64,000 nt of DNA. It comes from Enterococcaceae bacterium OF42-14pH9A. GTDB taxonomy: Bacteria; Bacillota; Bacilli; Lactobacillales; Enterococcaceae. The notes beneath the pieces are model-generated. The model was not told the DNA's origin, did no database searches, and saw only the letters and a list, made by a program, of their open reading frames with translations. Of the stretch, positions 1 to 7,432 are shown in pieces. The position numbers were made by a program, and so were the translations under genes. Location: assembly GCA_027692465.1 (NCBI GenBank), contig JAQEYU010000004.1, forward strand, positions 1 through 64,000, written 5' to 3'. Within the stretch, counting starts at the first letter, position 1, and each line of letters opens with the position of its first letter.

Positions 1-58
1 CTGGGAGAGCATCTGCCTTACAAGCAGAGGGTCAGCGGTTCGATCCCGTTAACCCCCA
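1..58 (+). tRNA. tRNA-Val (UAC), 5' end cut by window
   Basis: The 3' portion of a tRNA starts inside the D arm. The anticodon arm CTGCC-TTACAAG-CAG places TAC at the anticodon, followed by a normal T arm (GGTTCGATCCC) and the acceptor 3' strand ACCCCCA. The first ~15 bases lie outside the window. It opens a tightly packed tRNA cluster. Confidence 0.93.
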
Positions 59-61
59 TAC

Positions 62-134
62 GAGCCGTTAGCTCAGTTGGTAGAGCATCTGACTTTTAAT
101 CAGAGGGTCACAGGTTCGAGCCCTGTACGGCTCA
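62..134 (+). tRNA. tRNA-Lys (UUU)
   Basis: A full cloverleaf: acceptor GAGCCGT pairs with ACGGCTC, the anticodon loop CTTTTAA gives TTT, and the T loop is GGTTCGAGCC. No CCA is encoded. It lies three bases after tRNA-Val. Confidence 0.96.
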
Positions 135-144
135 TTAAAGCATT

Positions 145-228
145 GCGGGTGTGGCGGAATTGGCAGACGCACTAGATTTAGGATCTAGCGCCTACGGCGT
201 GGGGGTTCAAGTCCCTTCACCCGCACCA
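145..228 (+). tRNA. tRNA-Leu (UAG), CCA encoded
   Basis: A class II tRNA with a long variable arm (GCGCCTACGGCGT). Acceptor GCGGGTG pairs with CACCCGC, and the anticodon stem CTAGA/TCTAG encloses loop TTTAGGA. It is the only tRNA in this cluster whose 3' CCA is encoded. Confidence 0.95.
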
Positions 229-229
229 A

Positions 230-302
230 GCCGGCTTAGCTCAGTTGGTAGAGCATCTGATTTGTAATCAGAGGGTCGAGGGTTCAAATCCTTTAGCCGG
301 CA
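230..302 (+). tRNA. tRNA-Thr (UGU)
   Basis: Acceptor GCCGGCT pairs with AGCCGGC, and the anticodon stem encloses TTTGTAA, giving TGT. It follows the Leu tRNA by one base, so the two must be separated by processing of a common transcript. Confidence 0.95.
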
Positions 303-312
303 TTGCGACTAT

Positions 313-384
313 GCGGAAATAGCTCAGTGGTAGAGCACCACCTTGCCAAGGTGGGGGTCGCGGGTTCGAACCCCGTTTTCCGCT
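313..384 (+). tRNA. tRNA-Gly (GCC)
   Basis: Acceptor GCGGAAA pairs with TTTCCGC, and anticodon stem CCACC/GGTGG encloses TTGCCAA. The T-run after its 3' end is part of the spacer; no clear terminator hairpin is present here. Confidence 0.95.
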
Positions 385-412
385 TTTTTTAATGCCTCAA
401 TGTCTCGCTCAC

Positions 413-498
413 GCCGGGGTGGCGGAACTGGCAGACGCACAGGACTTAAAATCCTGCGGTGAGTGATCACCGTACCGGTTCGATTCCGGTTCTCGGCA
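413..498 (+). tRNA. tRNA-Leu (UAA)
   Basis: A class II tRNA with anticodon stem CAGGA/TCCTG around CTTAAAA and a long variable arm (GGTGAGTGATCACC). Acceptor GCCGGGG pairs with the 3' strand TCTCGGC with G-U pairs. Confidence 0.94.
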
Positions 499-516
499 TT
501 AAAAAGTTATTATTAT

Positions 517-590
517 GCGCCCATAGCTCAACTGGATAGAGTGTTTGACTACGGATCAAAAGGTTAGGGGTTCGACTCCTCTTGGGCGCG
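517..590 (+). tRNA. tRNA-Arg (ACG)
   Basis: Acceptor GCGCCCA pairs with TGGGCGC; the anticodon arm TTTGA-CTACGGA-TCAAA gives ACG, expected to be read as ICG after deamination. Confidence 0.95.
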
Positions 591-623
591 TAGTTTTTTT
601 ATTACCTTATTTCAACTAATCAA

Positions 624-697
624 CGGGAAGTAGCTCAGCTTGGTAGAGCACTTGGTTTGGGACCAAGGGGTCGCAGGTTCGAATCCTGTCTTCCCGA
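624..697 (+). tRNA. tRNA-Pro (UGG)
   Basis: Acceptor CGGGAAG pairs with CTTCCCG, and anticodon stem CTTGG/CCAAG encloses TTTGGGA. It is the last tRNA of the cluster. Confidence 0.95.
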
Positions 698-703
698 TCG
701 TGT

Positions 704-734
704 AAGGAGACTGTGCATGCGGTCTTCTTTTTTT
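704..734 (+). terminator. Terminator of the tRNA cluster
   Basis: An 8-bp stem AAGGAGAC/GTCTTCTT (one G-U pair) with a 10-base loop runs into a T-tract. It lies seven bases after tRNA-Pro. Confidence 0.8.
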
Positions 735-819
735 GTTATCGTCTTTCCGGACTCTCGATAAAAAGGTATAATCCAATAAAAGTATATTTTACTCTAAAGA
801 AGAGAAGGAGCGGGAAAGA

Positions 820-1809
820 ATGCATTCACGGACAAAAGCAAAGGTGACTGACGAACAATTGTTGGCAATGCTGAATTTGGCAGGGCTTGATGATTACACC
901 AAGGTGATCGAGCTGTCAGGGGGAGAATTCAACTTGGCTTTCAAGATAATTACTGAGGAAGGTAATTTTATCATGAAAGTTGGGCCTGCAGCAGATACGG
1001 TTACACTGACTTATGAGCAGGGAATCATGGATGTTGAGTTGTGGGCCTATGATCAGATCCGACGTCATACAGATATTCCAGTTCCAAAAATCATTTATCA
1101 GGGACGGGAAGTGATTGGTAATCAGTGGTTCGTTATGACGGAAATGAAAGGGAAGCTGCTGTGTGATTCGAATTTGACCGAAGCACAACTCTACAATTGG
1201 CACTATCAATTTGGGCGGGCGTTGGCCCAGATCCATGATATCAAAGGGGCAGGCTTCGGTTATCAGCAGGTACGTCTGCATCAAACCTGGAAAGAAGCTT
1301 ACTATGATATGGTCCTGACACTGTTGGAGGATGCTGAGAAGCAGGGAAATACTTGGCCGGATACCGGTCGGATATTACGTTTTATCCGTAAGTGGGAAGC
1401 AGCCCTGGACGACGTAGAGGTTCCGCGTCTGGTCCACTACGATCTCTTCAGCAATAACGTTTTTGCAGACGATGAAGGAAACTTTGCCGGACTGATCGAT
1501 ACGGAACGCTGCTTTTTTGGGGATTATTATGCGGATTTCTTTGCCATCGATTATCTGGGGCGTTTAGAGGATAATCTTGGATTGATCGAGGGGTACAATG
1601 CGACAGCAGCAGAAAAGATTGTCTTTACTGTAAATGCTCGGGCACGATTGGCCTTGTCCCGCTTGCTGCTGGGACTTTTAATGTTTACGGAAGGAACAAC
1701 TCGTCTGGCTTTGGACGATCCGGAACATTGGGATCGGAAGCTGCTGGCGGTAACGATCATCGACTACGCTTTGAATGAGATGGCGGAATTTGAACCAGAG
1801 AATCTGTGA
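820..1809 (+). CDS. Aminoglycoside/choline-kinase-like phosphotransferase (APH fold)
   Basis: A 329-residue protein of the APH/choline kinase superfamily. The catalytic loop LVHYDLFSNNVF (about residues 207-218) supplies the H-x-D...N signature, followed by the metal-binding segment LIDTERCFFGDYYADF, with DTE where most members have DxD. The N-terminal lobe has a glycine-containing strand (LSGGEFNLAFKI) and the Lys of FIMKVG. Many Firmicutes carry such genes with no known substrate, and resistance is not implied. The start is supported by AAGGAG at about 804-809. It is a single gene between the tRNA terminator and a bidirectional terminator. Confidence 0.8.
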   Translation: MHSRTKAKVTDEQLLAMLNLAGLDDYTKVIELSGGEFNLAFKIITEEGNFIMKVGPAADTVTLTYEQGIMDVELWAYDQIRRHTDIPVPKIIYQGREVIGNQWFVMTEMKGKLLCDSNLTEAQLYNWHYQFGRALAQIHDIKGAGFGYQQVRLHQTWKEAYYDMVLTLLEDAEKQGNTWPDTGRILRFIRKWEAALDDVEVPRLVHYDLFSNNVFADDEGNFAGLIDTERCFFGDYYADFFAIDYLGRLEDNLGLIEGYNATAAEKIVFTVNARARLALSRLLLGLLMFTEGTTRLALDDPEHWDRKLLAVTIIDYALNEMAEFEPENL

Positions 1810-1814
1810 AATAG

Positions 1815-1863
1815 AAAAAATGCGGAAAGACGGGTCTGTCAGACCTTCTTTCCGCATTTTTTT
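1815..1863. terminator. Bidirectional terminator between convergent genes
   Basis: A long stem (AAAATGCGGAAAGA pairing with TCTTTCCGCATTTT) is flanked by A- and T-tracts on both sides. It serves the phosphotransferase gene and the converging yccF-like gene. Confidence 0.92.
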
Positions 1864-2230
1864 ATCGGCGACTGACAATCCGAGCACCGAAAGGCATCAG
1901 CGCTAATTTAGCCATTTTCAACGACTGCTGGGCAAAGGGAATCCCGACAATGGTAAGAGTCAGCAGCAGTGCGCTGATCAGGTGTGCGATAGCCAATGGC
2001 AGACCCGAAACAATTAACCAGATGATATTCAATAACAGACTAACACTACTACCGCCGTAGACCACCTCTTTACCGAAAGGGGCAAGTCCTAACCCGGCAA
2101 ATTTGAAGCATTGCATTCCGATGGGGATCCCGATGAGTGTGATGCACCAGAGGCAACCGGCTAAAAACCAGACGGCGGCATTGATCAACCCGCCAAAAAT
2201 CATCCATATAACATTACCAAGACAGCTCAT
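1862..2230 (-). CDS. yccF: YccF-family inner membrane protein
   Basis: A 122-residue membrane protein with two copies of the YccF domain. The tell-tale repeated motif is GIPIGMQCFKFAGLGLAPFG and its second version GIPFAQQSLKMAKLALMPFG, each preceded by hydrophobic helices. The function of the family is unknown. The start at 2230 is chosen over an upstream in-frame ATG at 2290 because AAAGGAG sits just before it and the family starts with a short tail before the first helix. It is monocistronic and convergent with the phosphotransferase gene. Confidence 0.85.
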   Translation of the reverse strand: MSCLGNVIWMIFGGLINAAVWFLAGCLWCITLIGIPIGMQCFKFAGLGLAPFGKEVVYGGSSVSLLLNIIWLIVSGLPLAIAHLISALLLTLTIVGIPFAQQSLKMAKLALMPFGARIVSRR

Positions 2231-2354
2231 GCGAGGCTCCTTTCCTAAAAGCAGGGTGTGGTTTAGTATCCAGTATAGCAGATTTGCCAAAGGGACTGTA
2301 AAATATATGTCAGAACAAGAAAGAGCGATTATCGATAAAAATCATCTTTTTAAT

Positions 2355-2392
2355 TGATAACGGTTCTCAATTGCGAAACTTTATGCTATACT
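2355..2392 (+). promoter_or_regulatory. Promoter overlapped by a Fur-like palindrome
   Basis: TGATAACGGTTCTCA (2355-2369) is a one-mismatch version of TGAGAA-N3-TTCTCA. Its right half sits at the -35 position, 17 bases before an extended -10 (TGCTATACT, 2384-2392). The same geometry recurs at 45997-46034. A regulator bound here would be expected to block RNA polymerase. Confidence 0.6.
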
Positions 2393-2468
2393 AAATCCAA
2401 CGAGCGGTTCATTACTCCCCAAGTATAGACCTCGTGTGATTGATCTGTCTTTTTTTTAATATGTTGAT

Positions 2469-2483
2469 TGAGAATGGTTCTCA
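2469..2483. promoter_or_regulatory. Perfect TGAGAA-N3-TTCTCA palindrome
   Basis: TGAGAATGGTTCTCA matches the palindromes at 19251 and 45997. No good -10 lies 17 bases downstream, so it may act as a second binding site for the upstream promoter or form a hairpin in the RNA. Confidence 0.55.
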
Positions 2484-2491
2484 GTCTAGTG

Positions 2492-2526
2492 CAGTGCTGT
2501 CGATTCCCCTCGACAGCACTGTTTTT
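2492..2526 (+). terminator. Strong terminator
   Basis: CAGTGCTGTCG pairs perfectly with CGACAGCACTG around loop ATTCCCCT and is followed by TTTTT. Confidence 0.85.
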
Positions 2527-2528
2527 AT

Positions 2529-2576
2529 AAGTTCAACTAGGCGCTCTCTGCCCAAGTTGAACTATACCAGCTGACC
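2529..2576. repeat. Dispersed hairpin repeat, copy 1
   Basis: AAGTTCAACT pairs with AGTTGAACT around GGCGCTCTCTGCCC, followed by TACCAGCTGACC. The same layout occurs three times in tandem at 36557-36766, and the distal part recurs at 45825. No gene is seen between 2577 and 2800. Confidence 0.7.
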
Positions 2577-2809
2577 AATGGGAATGCGATGTCAGCTGTT
2601 TTCCTAAACTGAAAGACGTCGGTTATCGGTCCTGTCCGCTGCTTCAAGGTGTGATTAGGTGTGTTTTTTTATTGAAACTGTTTCGGCGGAGTGAAATTTC
2701 CGGTACCGTTTCTGAGAGATTATTTTTATCCAAGAGAGTATGCTCTTTTTAAGGTTGATTGAAGGATTGGTTGCTGTGTCCGACGGGTAACGTTAAAAGG
2801 AGTGTTAAT

Positions 2810-3100
2810 ATGGATGTGAAGATCGGTGATAGTGTCAGCGGAATTGCAGTGGGTGATATCTGGGTCAGCGGTATCGTGGAAAAGATGCTGGAGCGGACGA
2901 TCGTCGTAGCTGACGGTCCGCGGCGTTTGTTGATGACAAAGGATTATTGCGCTGAAAAGGGCTGGCTGCTGGTAGATGAGCCTGAAACAGCAACAGCAGT
3001 GAAGCCGAAAATGCGGACACGATTTCATTACGGTGAGCCGGCTATTGAAATTTCGCCGCCTGCTGCTTTTTCAGAAGAGATATGGGCAGTAAAAATTTGA
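2810..3100 (+). CDS. Small hypothetical protein
   Basis: A 96-residue soluble protein that I do not recognise. It begins MDVKIGDSVSGIAVGDIWVSG and looks like a small beta-rich fold (alternating Val/Ile with Gly turns), with no membrane segment or Cys pair. The start at 2810 is preferred over an in-frame start at 2759 because AAAGGAG lies seven bases upstream. It lies alone between the small-RNA region and the TPP riboswitch; function unknown. Confidence 0.6.
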   Translation: MDVKIGDSVSGIAVGDIWVSGIVEKMLERTIVVADGPRRLLMTKDYCAEKGWLLVDEPETATAVKPKMRTRFHYGEPAIEISPPAAFSEEIWAVKI

Positions 3101-3131
3101 CCGAGGCGCTCTGGTAAATTAAAAAAATATG

Positions 3132-3234
3132 TGCTACACTGTGGTCACATTTGAATAAGAAACATTTGGGGTGCTGTAAAGCTGAGATTATACCCATTGA
3201 ACCTGAAGCAGTTAGCACTGACGCAGGGAAATGT
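3132..3234 (+). promoter_or_regulatory. TPP riboswitch with its promoter
   Basis: An extended -10 (TGCTACACT, 3132-3140) precedes a THI-element from about 3165 to 3234. The diagnostic pieces are GGGGTGCTG, GCTGAGA, ACCCATTGAACCTGA and CACTGACGCAGGGAA. It controls the downstream thiamine salvage operon, whose first gene starts at 3488. Confidence 0.95.
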
Positions 3235-3264
3235 ACGGATCACAAGAATCTTTTTGCCTTTTTC

Positions 3265-3307
3265 AGCGCCCCATCGGAATCTATCTGATGGGGTGCTTTG
3301 CTGTTTT
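3265..3307 (+). terminator. Riboswitch-linked terminator
   Basis: AGCGCCCCATCGG pairs with CTGATGGGGTGCT, followed by a T-rich run ending at 3307. It lies 30 bases after the TPP aptamer and is the likely expression platform. Confidence 0.85.
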
Positions 3308-3357
3308 TAAGGCAGGTTAAAAGTTTTTGGAACTATTTTGAATGCAACGAGCAAGGG

Positions 3358-3485
3358 CTTGTTTTGCCGGTCTGACCGGAGAGCAGAACAAGACAGCGGC
3401 GGATTGCACTTTACGGTAGGATTCTAATCTTTGACGAACCCACCCCTTCTTTGTTTCTGATTTGAAGCATAGAAAGGGGTTTTTT
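3358..3485 (+). promoter_or_regulatory. Second structured leader segment with SD-sequestering hairpin
   Basis: Downstream of the first terminator lie a hairpin (CTTGTTTTGC with GCAGAACAAG, 3358-3392) and then CCCCTTCT (3443-3450), which pairs with AGAAAGGGG (3471-3479). The latter contains the ribosome site for the TTG start at 3488 and is followed by six T. It could act as a second terminator and also mask the ribosome site. Confidence 0.6.
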
Positions 3486-3487
3486 GA

Positions 3488-4051
3488 TTGAAAAAATGGA
3501 CGTTGCAGGAAATTGTACTGTTGGCCTTTATTGCCTTTTTATTCGGAGGGGTCTTTATGGGCGCCGGAGTGCTGTACAGTCTGCTGACTGCACTTTTGAC
3601 ACCGGCAGGCTACAGTGCATTTGCCAATGAGCTGTTGTTCGGCATGTGGACGATGGCGGCACCGGTGGCCGGAATGTTGGTCCGCCGCCCGGGTAGTGCG
3701 CTGTTTGGGGAATTATTGGCGGCTTTGGCTGAGATGCTGTATGGCAGCTATTTTGGTCCCGGAGTGCTGATTTCAGGTGTCTTCCAGGGATTCGGGACTG
3801 AACTGGGATTCATCGCCGGTCGCTACCGCCGTTACGATACCTGGACGCTCTTTTTGGGAGCAATCGGCACGACGCTGCTGAGTTTCATATATGAGTTTTT
3901 CAAATTCGGATACGGTGAATACGGGATCGGGATGGTGACGGCGCTGCTGCTGGTCCGCTTTGCTTCGGTGACCTTTTTTGGTGTGATTCTGGTTCAGGGA
4001 ATCATGAAACTGTACAACCGGGTCCAGGAGTTGGCGGTGAGCGGCTCGTGA
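3488..4051 (+). CDS. ykoE: Thiamine/HMP ECF transporter S component YkoE
   Basis: A 187-residue, five- to six-helix membrane protein. The Pro/Gly-rich helices (GGVFMGAGVLYSLLTALLTPAGYSAF; PGVLISGVFQGFGTELGF) match the YkoE substrate-binding subunit of the ykoEDC ECF system, predicted to import hydroxymethylpyrimidine or thiamine. It starts with TTG at 3488, with AAAGGGG eight bases upstream. It is the first gene of the TPP-riboswitch operon and its stop overlaps the GTG start of ykoD. The substrate assignment rests on family knowledge and the riboswitch. Confidence 0.9.
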   Translation: MKKWTLQEIVLLAFIAFLFGGVFMGAGVLYSLLTALLTPAGYSAFANELLFGMWTMAAPVAGMLVRRPGSALFGELLAALAEMLYGSYFGPGVLISGVFQGFGTELGFIAGRYRRYDTWTLFLGAIGTTLLSFIYEFFKFGYGEYGIGMVTALLLVRFASVTFFGVILVQGIMKLYNRVQELAVSGS

Positions 4052-5436
4052 TCCAAATAAGAGAGTTGAAATTTTTTCGTCAGTATAAGAAAGAGCGGCA
4101 GCAGGTGTTGGATATTGCGGAGGCTATTTTTGAAGCGGGGCAATTTTGTCTACTGAAAGGTGACAGCGGCAGCGGAAAATCGACGCTGCTGCGGCTGTTG
4201 GGCGGCTTTGCTCCGCTGGAATATGAAGGTCAAATCCTGACTGCTGGAAGAAAGGAATTGCGGCAGCTGACGATCACCCAAAGAGCGCAGGCAGCCGGTA
4301 TGCTTTTCTAGAATCCCGCCAGACAGTTTACGATGGGGAGCTTGCGGCGGGAGCTGGTCTTTGCGTTGGAAAATATCGGACTGGCAGCGGAAGAGATCGT
4401 GCGGCGTTTGGCTCAAGCAGCAGCAGCGTGCGGGACCGAAGCGTTGCTGGATCGACCGTTTCATTGTTTGTCCGGCGGTGAAAAACAACGCTGCGGATTG
4501 ACGGTCCTATTGGCGATGGATCCGCCGCTGCTGTTGTTGGACGAGCCTTTTGCCAGTGTCGATCCTGCCAGCCGCCGCCGCTTTATCGCTAAACTGGCAC
4601 AGCTGCGGGATTCGGGAAAGACGATTCTGTTGGCCGATCACGATTATTCCGGATACGACGGCATCGTGGATCGGGTGCTGGTACTTTCTGAAGGGCATCT
4701 TCAGGAGGAAAATCCACAGCTGTTACCGCAAACTGTACAAGGGACCCGGCTTTCGGACACCTCAGCTGAAGCTGGTGCCACCAGTCTGCAGTTGGCCCGG
4801 GTCGGATACGGTTTTGACAAAAAGCGGCCGCTGCTGGCAGATTGTGATTTCTCTTTTGGGAAGGGCATCACGACCATCACCGGTCCCAACGGCTGCGGCA
4901 AGTCGACTCTGTTTCGCTCTGTAATGCAGCTAGAGCGGTATCGCGGACAGTTTTTTTATGAAAACAGAAAACTGCGAAAAGGAGTCGGCTTGTATTCCTC
5001 GCTGTCTTTGGCAGTGCAAGAAGCGCAGCAGCAGTTTACCGGCTTGACGGTGGCCGAAGAATTGGCTTCTTACGGTTGGCAGTTTGAACAACTTTCCTCC
5101 TGGCAGCAGGATGCGCTGGTCCAGTTGCGATTGGCCGATAAACTGCAGCACAGTGTCTTTCATCTCAGTGAAGGGCAAAAAAAGATGGTGCAGCTGCTGG
5201 GAATGTTGGCGCTGCCGTTGTCTTGTCTGTTGTTGGACGAACCCTTTACCGGTCTGGATGAGGCGGCTTGCCGCTTTTTCGCAGCCAAGCTGGCAGCGCG
5301 GCAGGAGAAACAGGATTTTTTGGTGATCTCCCATCGATTGGCACCATTGGCAGGAATCAGCCGGCATCATGCAGTCTATAACGCGAAATTGGCATTGCTG
5401 CAGCCGGTGAGGGATTCGGAGGTGAAGGCAGGATGA
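4048..5436 (+). pseudogene. ykoD: ECF transporter double ATPase YkoD, interrupted by TAG
   Basis: This reads as one frame of 462 codons encoding two ABC ATPase domains, broken by an amber codon at 4309-4311. Domain 1 has Walker A GDSGSGKSTLL (about residue 37), then AAGMLF-stop-NPARQFTM. The stop replaces the conserved Q-loop glutamine (FQNP), a one-base CAG-to-TAG change. Domain 1 continues with LSGGEKQR and LLLDEPFAS; domain 2 has ITGPNGCGKSTLF, LSEGQKKM and LLLDEPFTGLDE. Everything else is intact and there is no frameshift. Re-initiation at ATG 4333 would give a 367-residue product lacking the first Walker A. It could be a recent mutation, a sequencing error, or a suppressed stop. Confidence 0.85.
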
Positions 5437-6080
5437 AGCAGACGCAGGCAGCGACGATCACGGTCTTCTTGTTGATTTTGACGGTCGAGTTGTCGTTTAT
5501 CCGGTCCCTGGTGCTTAATTTGGCAGTCCTGTTGTTGATTTTTGCGGTTTTCTTGTACCGCAGACGATTTGGCGGGCTGCTGGTGCTGATCGTACTGCCG
5601 CTGCTGCCGTCTTTGAGTACCTGGTGGTCAATCCGGGTCAACGGCAGCGGGCCGGAAGCCGCCTGGATCCTGGCGACCCGCTGTTATGCATTTGCTGCCG
5701 TCGGATTGCTGTTTGCCTTTGAAGTGGATTTTGAGGAGCTGCTGCTGCATGCCCAGCAACGAGGGCTGCCGCATCCTGTTGCCTACGGAATTTTGGTAGT
5801 GGTCCATGCTATGCCGGAGATCCGGCGGGAGATCAGAAATCTGCGGGAGGCGGCACGGCTGAAGGGAACCCGGCTTTCGCCGGTTTCCCCGCTGCTTTAT
5901 CTGAAAACGATTATGGTGGCATTCGACTGGCGGACCCAGTATATCGAGGCGATGGCGGCTCACGGCTATGACGAAACCGCGGAACGCAGCTGCTATGTTC
6001 GTTACTGTCCCTCGGCGGGAGGTATCCTGGTTGCCGGCTTGTTATTGATTCTTTTGAATGCCGGCGTGATCCTGTTATAA
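5433..6080 (+). CDS. ykoC: ECF transporter T component YkoC
   Basis: A 215-residue CbiQ/EcfT-family transmembrane coupling subunit. It has N-terminal hydrophobic helices and two cytoplasmic A-R-G type coupling motifs, REAARLKG (about residue 137) and AMAAHGYDE (about 175), that contact the ATPases. Its ATG overlaps the ykoD stop (ATGA), with GGAGGTG upstream. With YkoE and YkoD it would form the importer; loss of YkoD function would disable it. Confidence 0.88.
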   Translation: MKQTQAATITVFLLILTVELSFIRSLVLNLAVLLLIFAVFLYRRRFGGLLVLIVLPLLPSLSTWWSIRVNGSGPEAAWILATRCYAFAAVGLLFAFEVDFEELLLHAQQRGLPHPVAYGILVVVHAMPEIRREIRNLREAARLKGTRLSPVSPLLYLKTIMVAFDWRTQYIEAMAAHGYDETAERSCYVRYCPSAGGILVAGLLLILLNAGVILL

Positions 6081-6114
6081 AAACAAACGATAAAAGAAAT
6101 GGAGTCGGGAAACA

Positions 6115-6810
6115 TTGAAGACATTTACGCAAAAAGCACGGGATTTGGCGGATCCTTATTGGACCGGAAGTTTTGAGCATCCTTTTATTTTAGAATTGGC
6201 AAGGGGAACCTTGGCGCCGGAGATCTTCCGGTATTATCTTTTACAGGATCGCTATTATCTGGAGCATTTCAGTCGGCTCTACCAACTGATCGGTGATGCT
6301 TCCGAAGACATCGAGGTGAAAGAGTTGATGTTGTTGAACAGCCGTCATCTGGCAGAAGGAGAGCTGGCAATCCGGGAAGGTTTTTTCAAGGAACTGATGA
6401 TCACGGAAGCAGAAATCGCTGCGACACCGGTAGCGCCTACTGCCTACAACTATGTTTCCCATATGTACCGGCAGCTGATTCAGGGAACAGCGAATACAGC
6501 CTTTGCGGGGATGCTGCCTTGTCCTTGGCTGTATCAAGAAATCGGGGAACGACTGATTGCCGCCGGTTCACCGAACCCTTTGTACCAGCGCTGGATTGCC
6601 ACCTATGCAGGGGAAGAGGGGCGGACAGCTGTCGCCAATGAACGGCGGATCTTGGATCGTTTGTACGATGCAGCGACACCGGCAGAGCAGAAACAGATGC
6701 AGGAGGCTTTTTGTATTTCCAGTCAGATGGAGTTTGCGTTTTGGGAGATGGCCATGACGCTTGAAAGCTGGCCGCTGGAAGCAGTGAATGTGAGCGACAG
6801 AAAGAGCTGA
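6115..6810 (+). CDS. tenA: Aminopyrimidine aminohydrolase / thiaminase II TenA
   Basis: A 231-residue TenA-family all-helical protein that salvages the pyrimidine moiety from degraded thiamine (hydrolysing aminopyrimidines to HMP). Family landmarks are FEHPFILELARGTL, YYLLQDRYYLEHFSR, and the region around the catalytic Cys (GMLPCPWLYQEIG). It starts with TTG at 6115 after a weak GGAG; no better start is present. It lies 34 bases after ykoC in the same operon. Confidence 0.93.
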   Translation: MKTFTQKARDLADPYWTGSFEHPFILELARGTLAPEIFRYYLLQDRYYLEHFSRLYQLIGDASEDIEVKELMLLNSRHLAEGELAIREGFFKELMITEAEIAATPVAPTAYNYVSHMYRQLIQGTANTAFAGMLPCPWLYQEIGERLIAAGSPNPLYQRWIATYAGEEGRTAVANERRILDRLYDAATPAEQKQMQEAFCISSQMEFAFWEMAMTLESWPLEAVNVSDRKS

Positions 6811-6901
6811 AGGCGCTGTGCTCCACATTTTTCAAAGGAACAAGCTCGTTTGCTGCGGGCAGTTTTTCCGATTTAACGGAAAAGCAGAAAGGAAGAAGAA
6901 A

Positions 6902-7432
6902 ATGACCCAAACAAATAAGATCCAAAAAATCACACTCCTGGCGCTGATGATCGCGCTGGATGTCGTCTTGTCTCCTATCATGCGCATCGAAGGGATGGCA
7001 CCGATGTCCAGCGTGGTCAATATCATTGCCGGCGTTTTACTGGGACCTTTTTACGGGTCTGTCATGGCGGGTGTCTGCGGGATTATTCGGATGACGATGC
7101 TGGGAATTCCGCCACTGGCTCTGACCGGTGCGGTTTTCGGCGCATTTTTGGCCGGATGGGGTTATCGGTTGACCGGTGGGCGTGTCTGGGGTTCGATGGC
7201 AGGAGAAATCATCGGTACCGGCATCGTTGGGTCGATCCTCTCTTATCCGGTGATGGTCTGGTTCACCGGCAGCCGTCAAGGATTATACTGGTTTATTTAC
7301 ACCCCTCGGTTTATCGGTGCGACCATCATCGGCGCAGCCATCGCTTTCTTTGTTTTGTTCAAGCTGAAAGAGACGCGGATCTTCAAAAAAGCCCAGGCTC
7401 TTTTTACGGTGAAAAATCATGAGTGGGCTTGA
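6902..7432 (+). CDS. thiW: Thiazole transporter S component ThiW
   Basis: A 176-residue membrane protein of the ThiW family, predicted to be an ECF S component for hydroxyethylthiazole. Helices carry family-typical residues (GMAPMSSVVNIIAGVLLGPFYG; GAVFGAFLAGWGYRLTG). The ATG at 6902 follows AAAGGAAG; an upstream in-frame start at 6818 adds a non-hydrophobic tail and lacks a ribosome site. It overlaps thiM by 14 bases, so the two are translationally linked. It would need a housekeeping EcfAAT module encoded elsewhere. Confidence 0.9.
   Translation: MTQTNKIQKITLLALMIALDVVLSPIMRIEGMAPMSSVVNIIAGVLLGPFYGSVMAGVCGIIRMTMLGIPPLALTGAVFGAFLAGWGYRLTGGRVWGSMAGEIIGTGIVGSILSYPVMVWFTGSRQGLYWFIYTPRFIGATIIGAAIAFFVLFKLKETRIFKKAQALFTVKNHEWA

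Larger units (their letters stand above)
2399..2526 (+). ncRNA. Candidate small RNA, C-rich, possibly iron- or NO-regulated
   Basis: From the predicted start near 2399 there is no convincing ORF. The stretch has a C-rich single-stranded segment (TACTCCCC, 2413-2420) and T8 at 2450-2457. A second TGAGAATGGTTCTCA palindrome (2469-2483) follows, then a perfect 11-bp terminator stem (2492-2502 with 2511-2521), whose loop again carries CCCC, and a T-tract. Two 3' ends (about 2458 or 2526) are possible. The layout recalls Fur-repressed RNAs such as FsrA of Bacillus, but no sequence homology is claimed. Confidence 0.45.

Noticed and set aside
820..1809. Aminoglycoside resistance gene
   Set aside because: The fold is right, but many housekeeping kinases share it, and the DTE segment and context give no sign of resistance.
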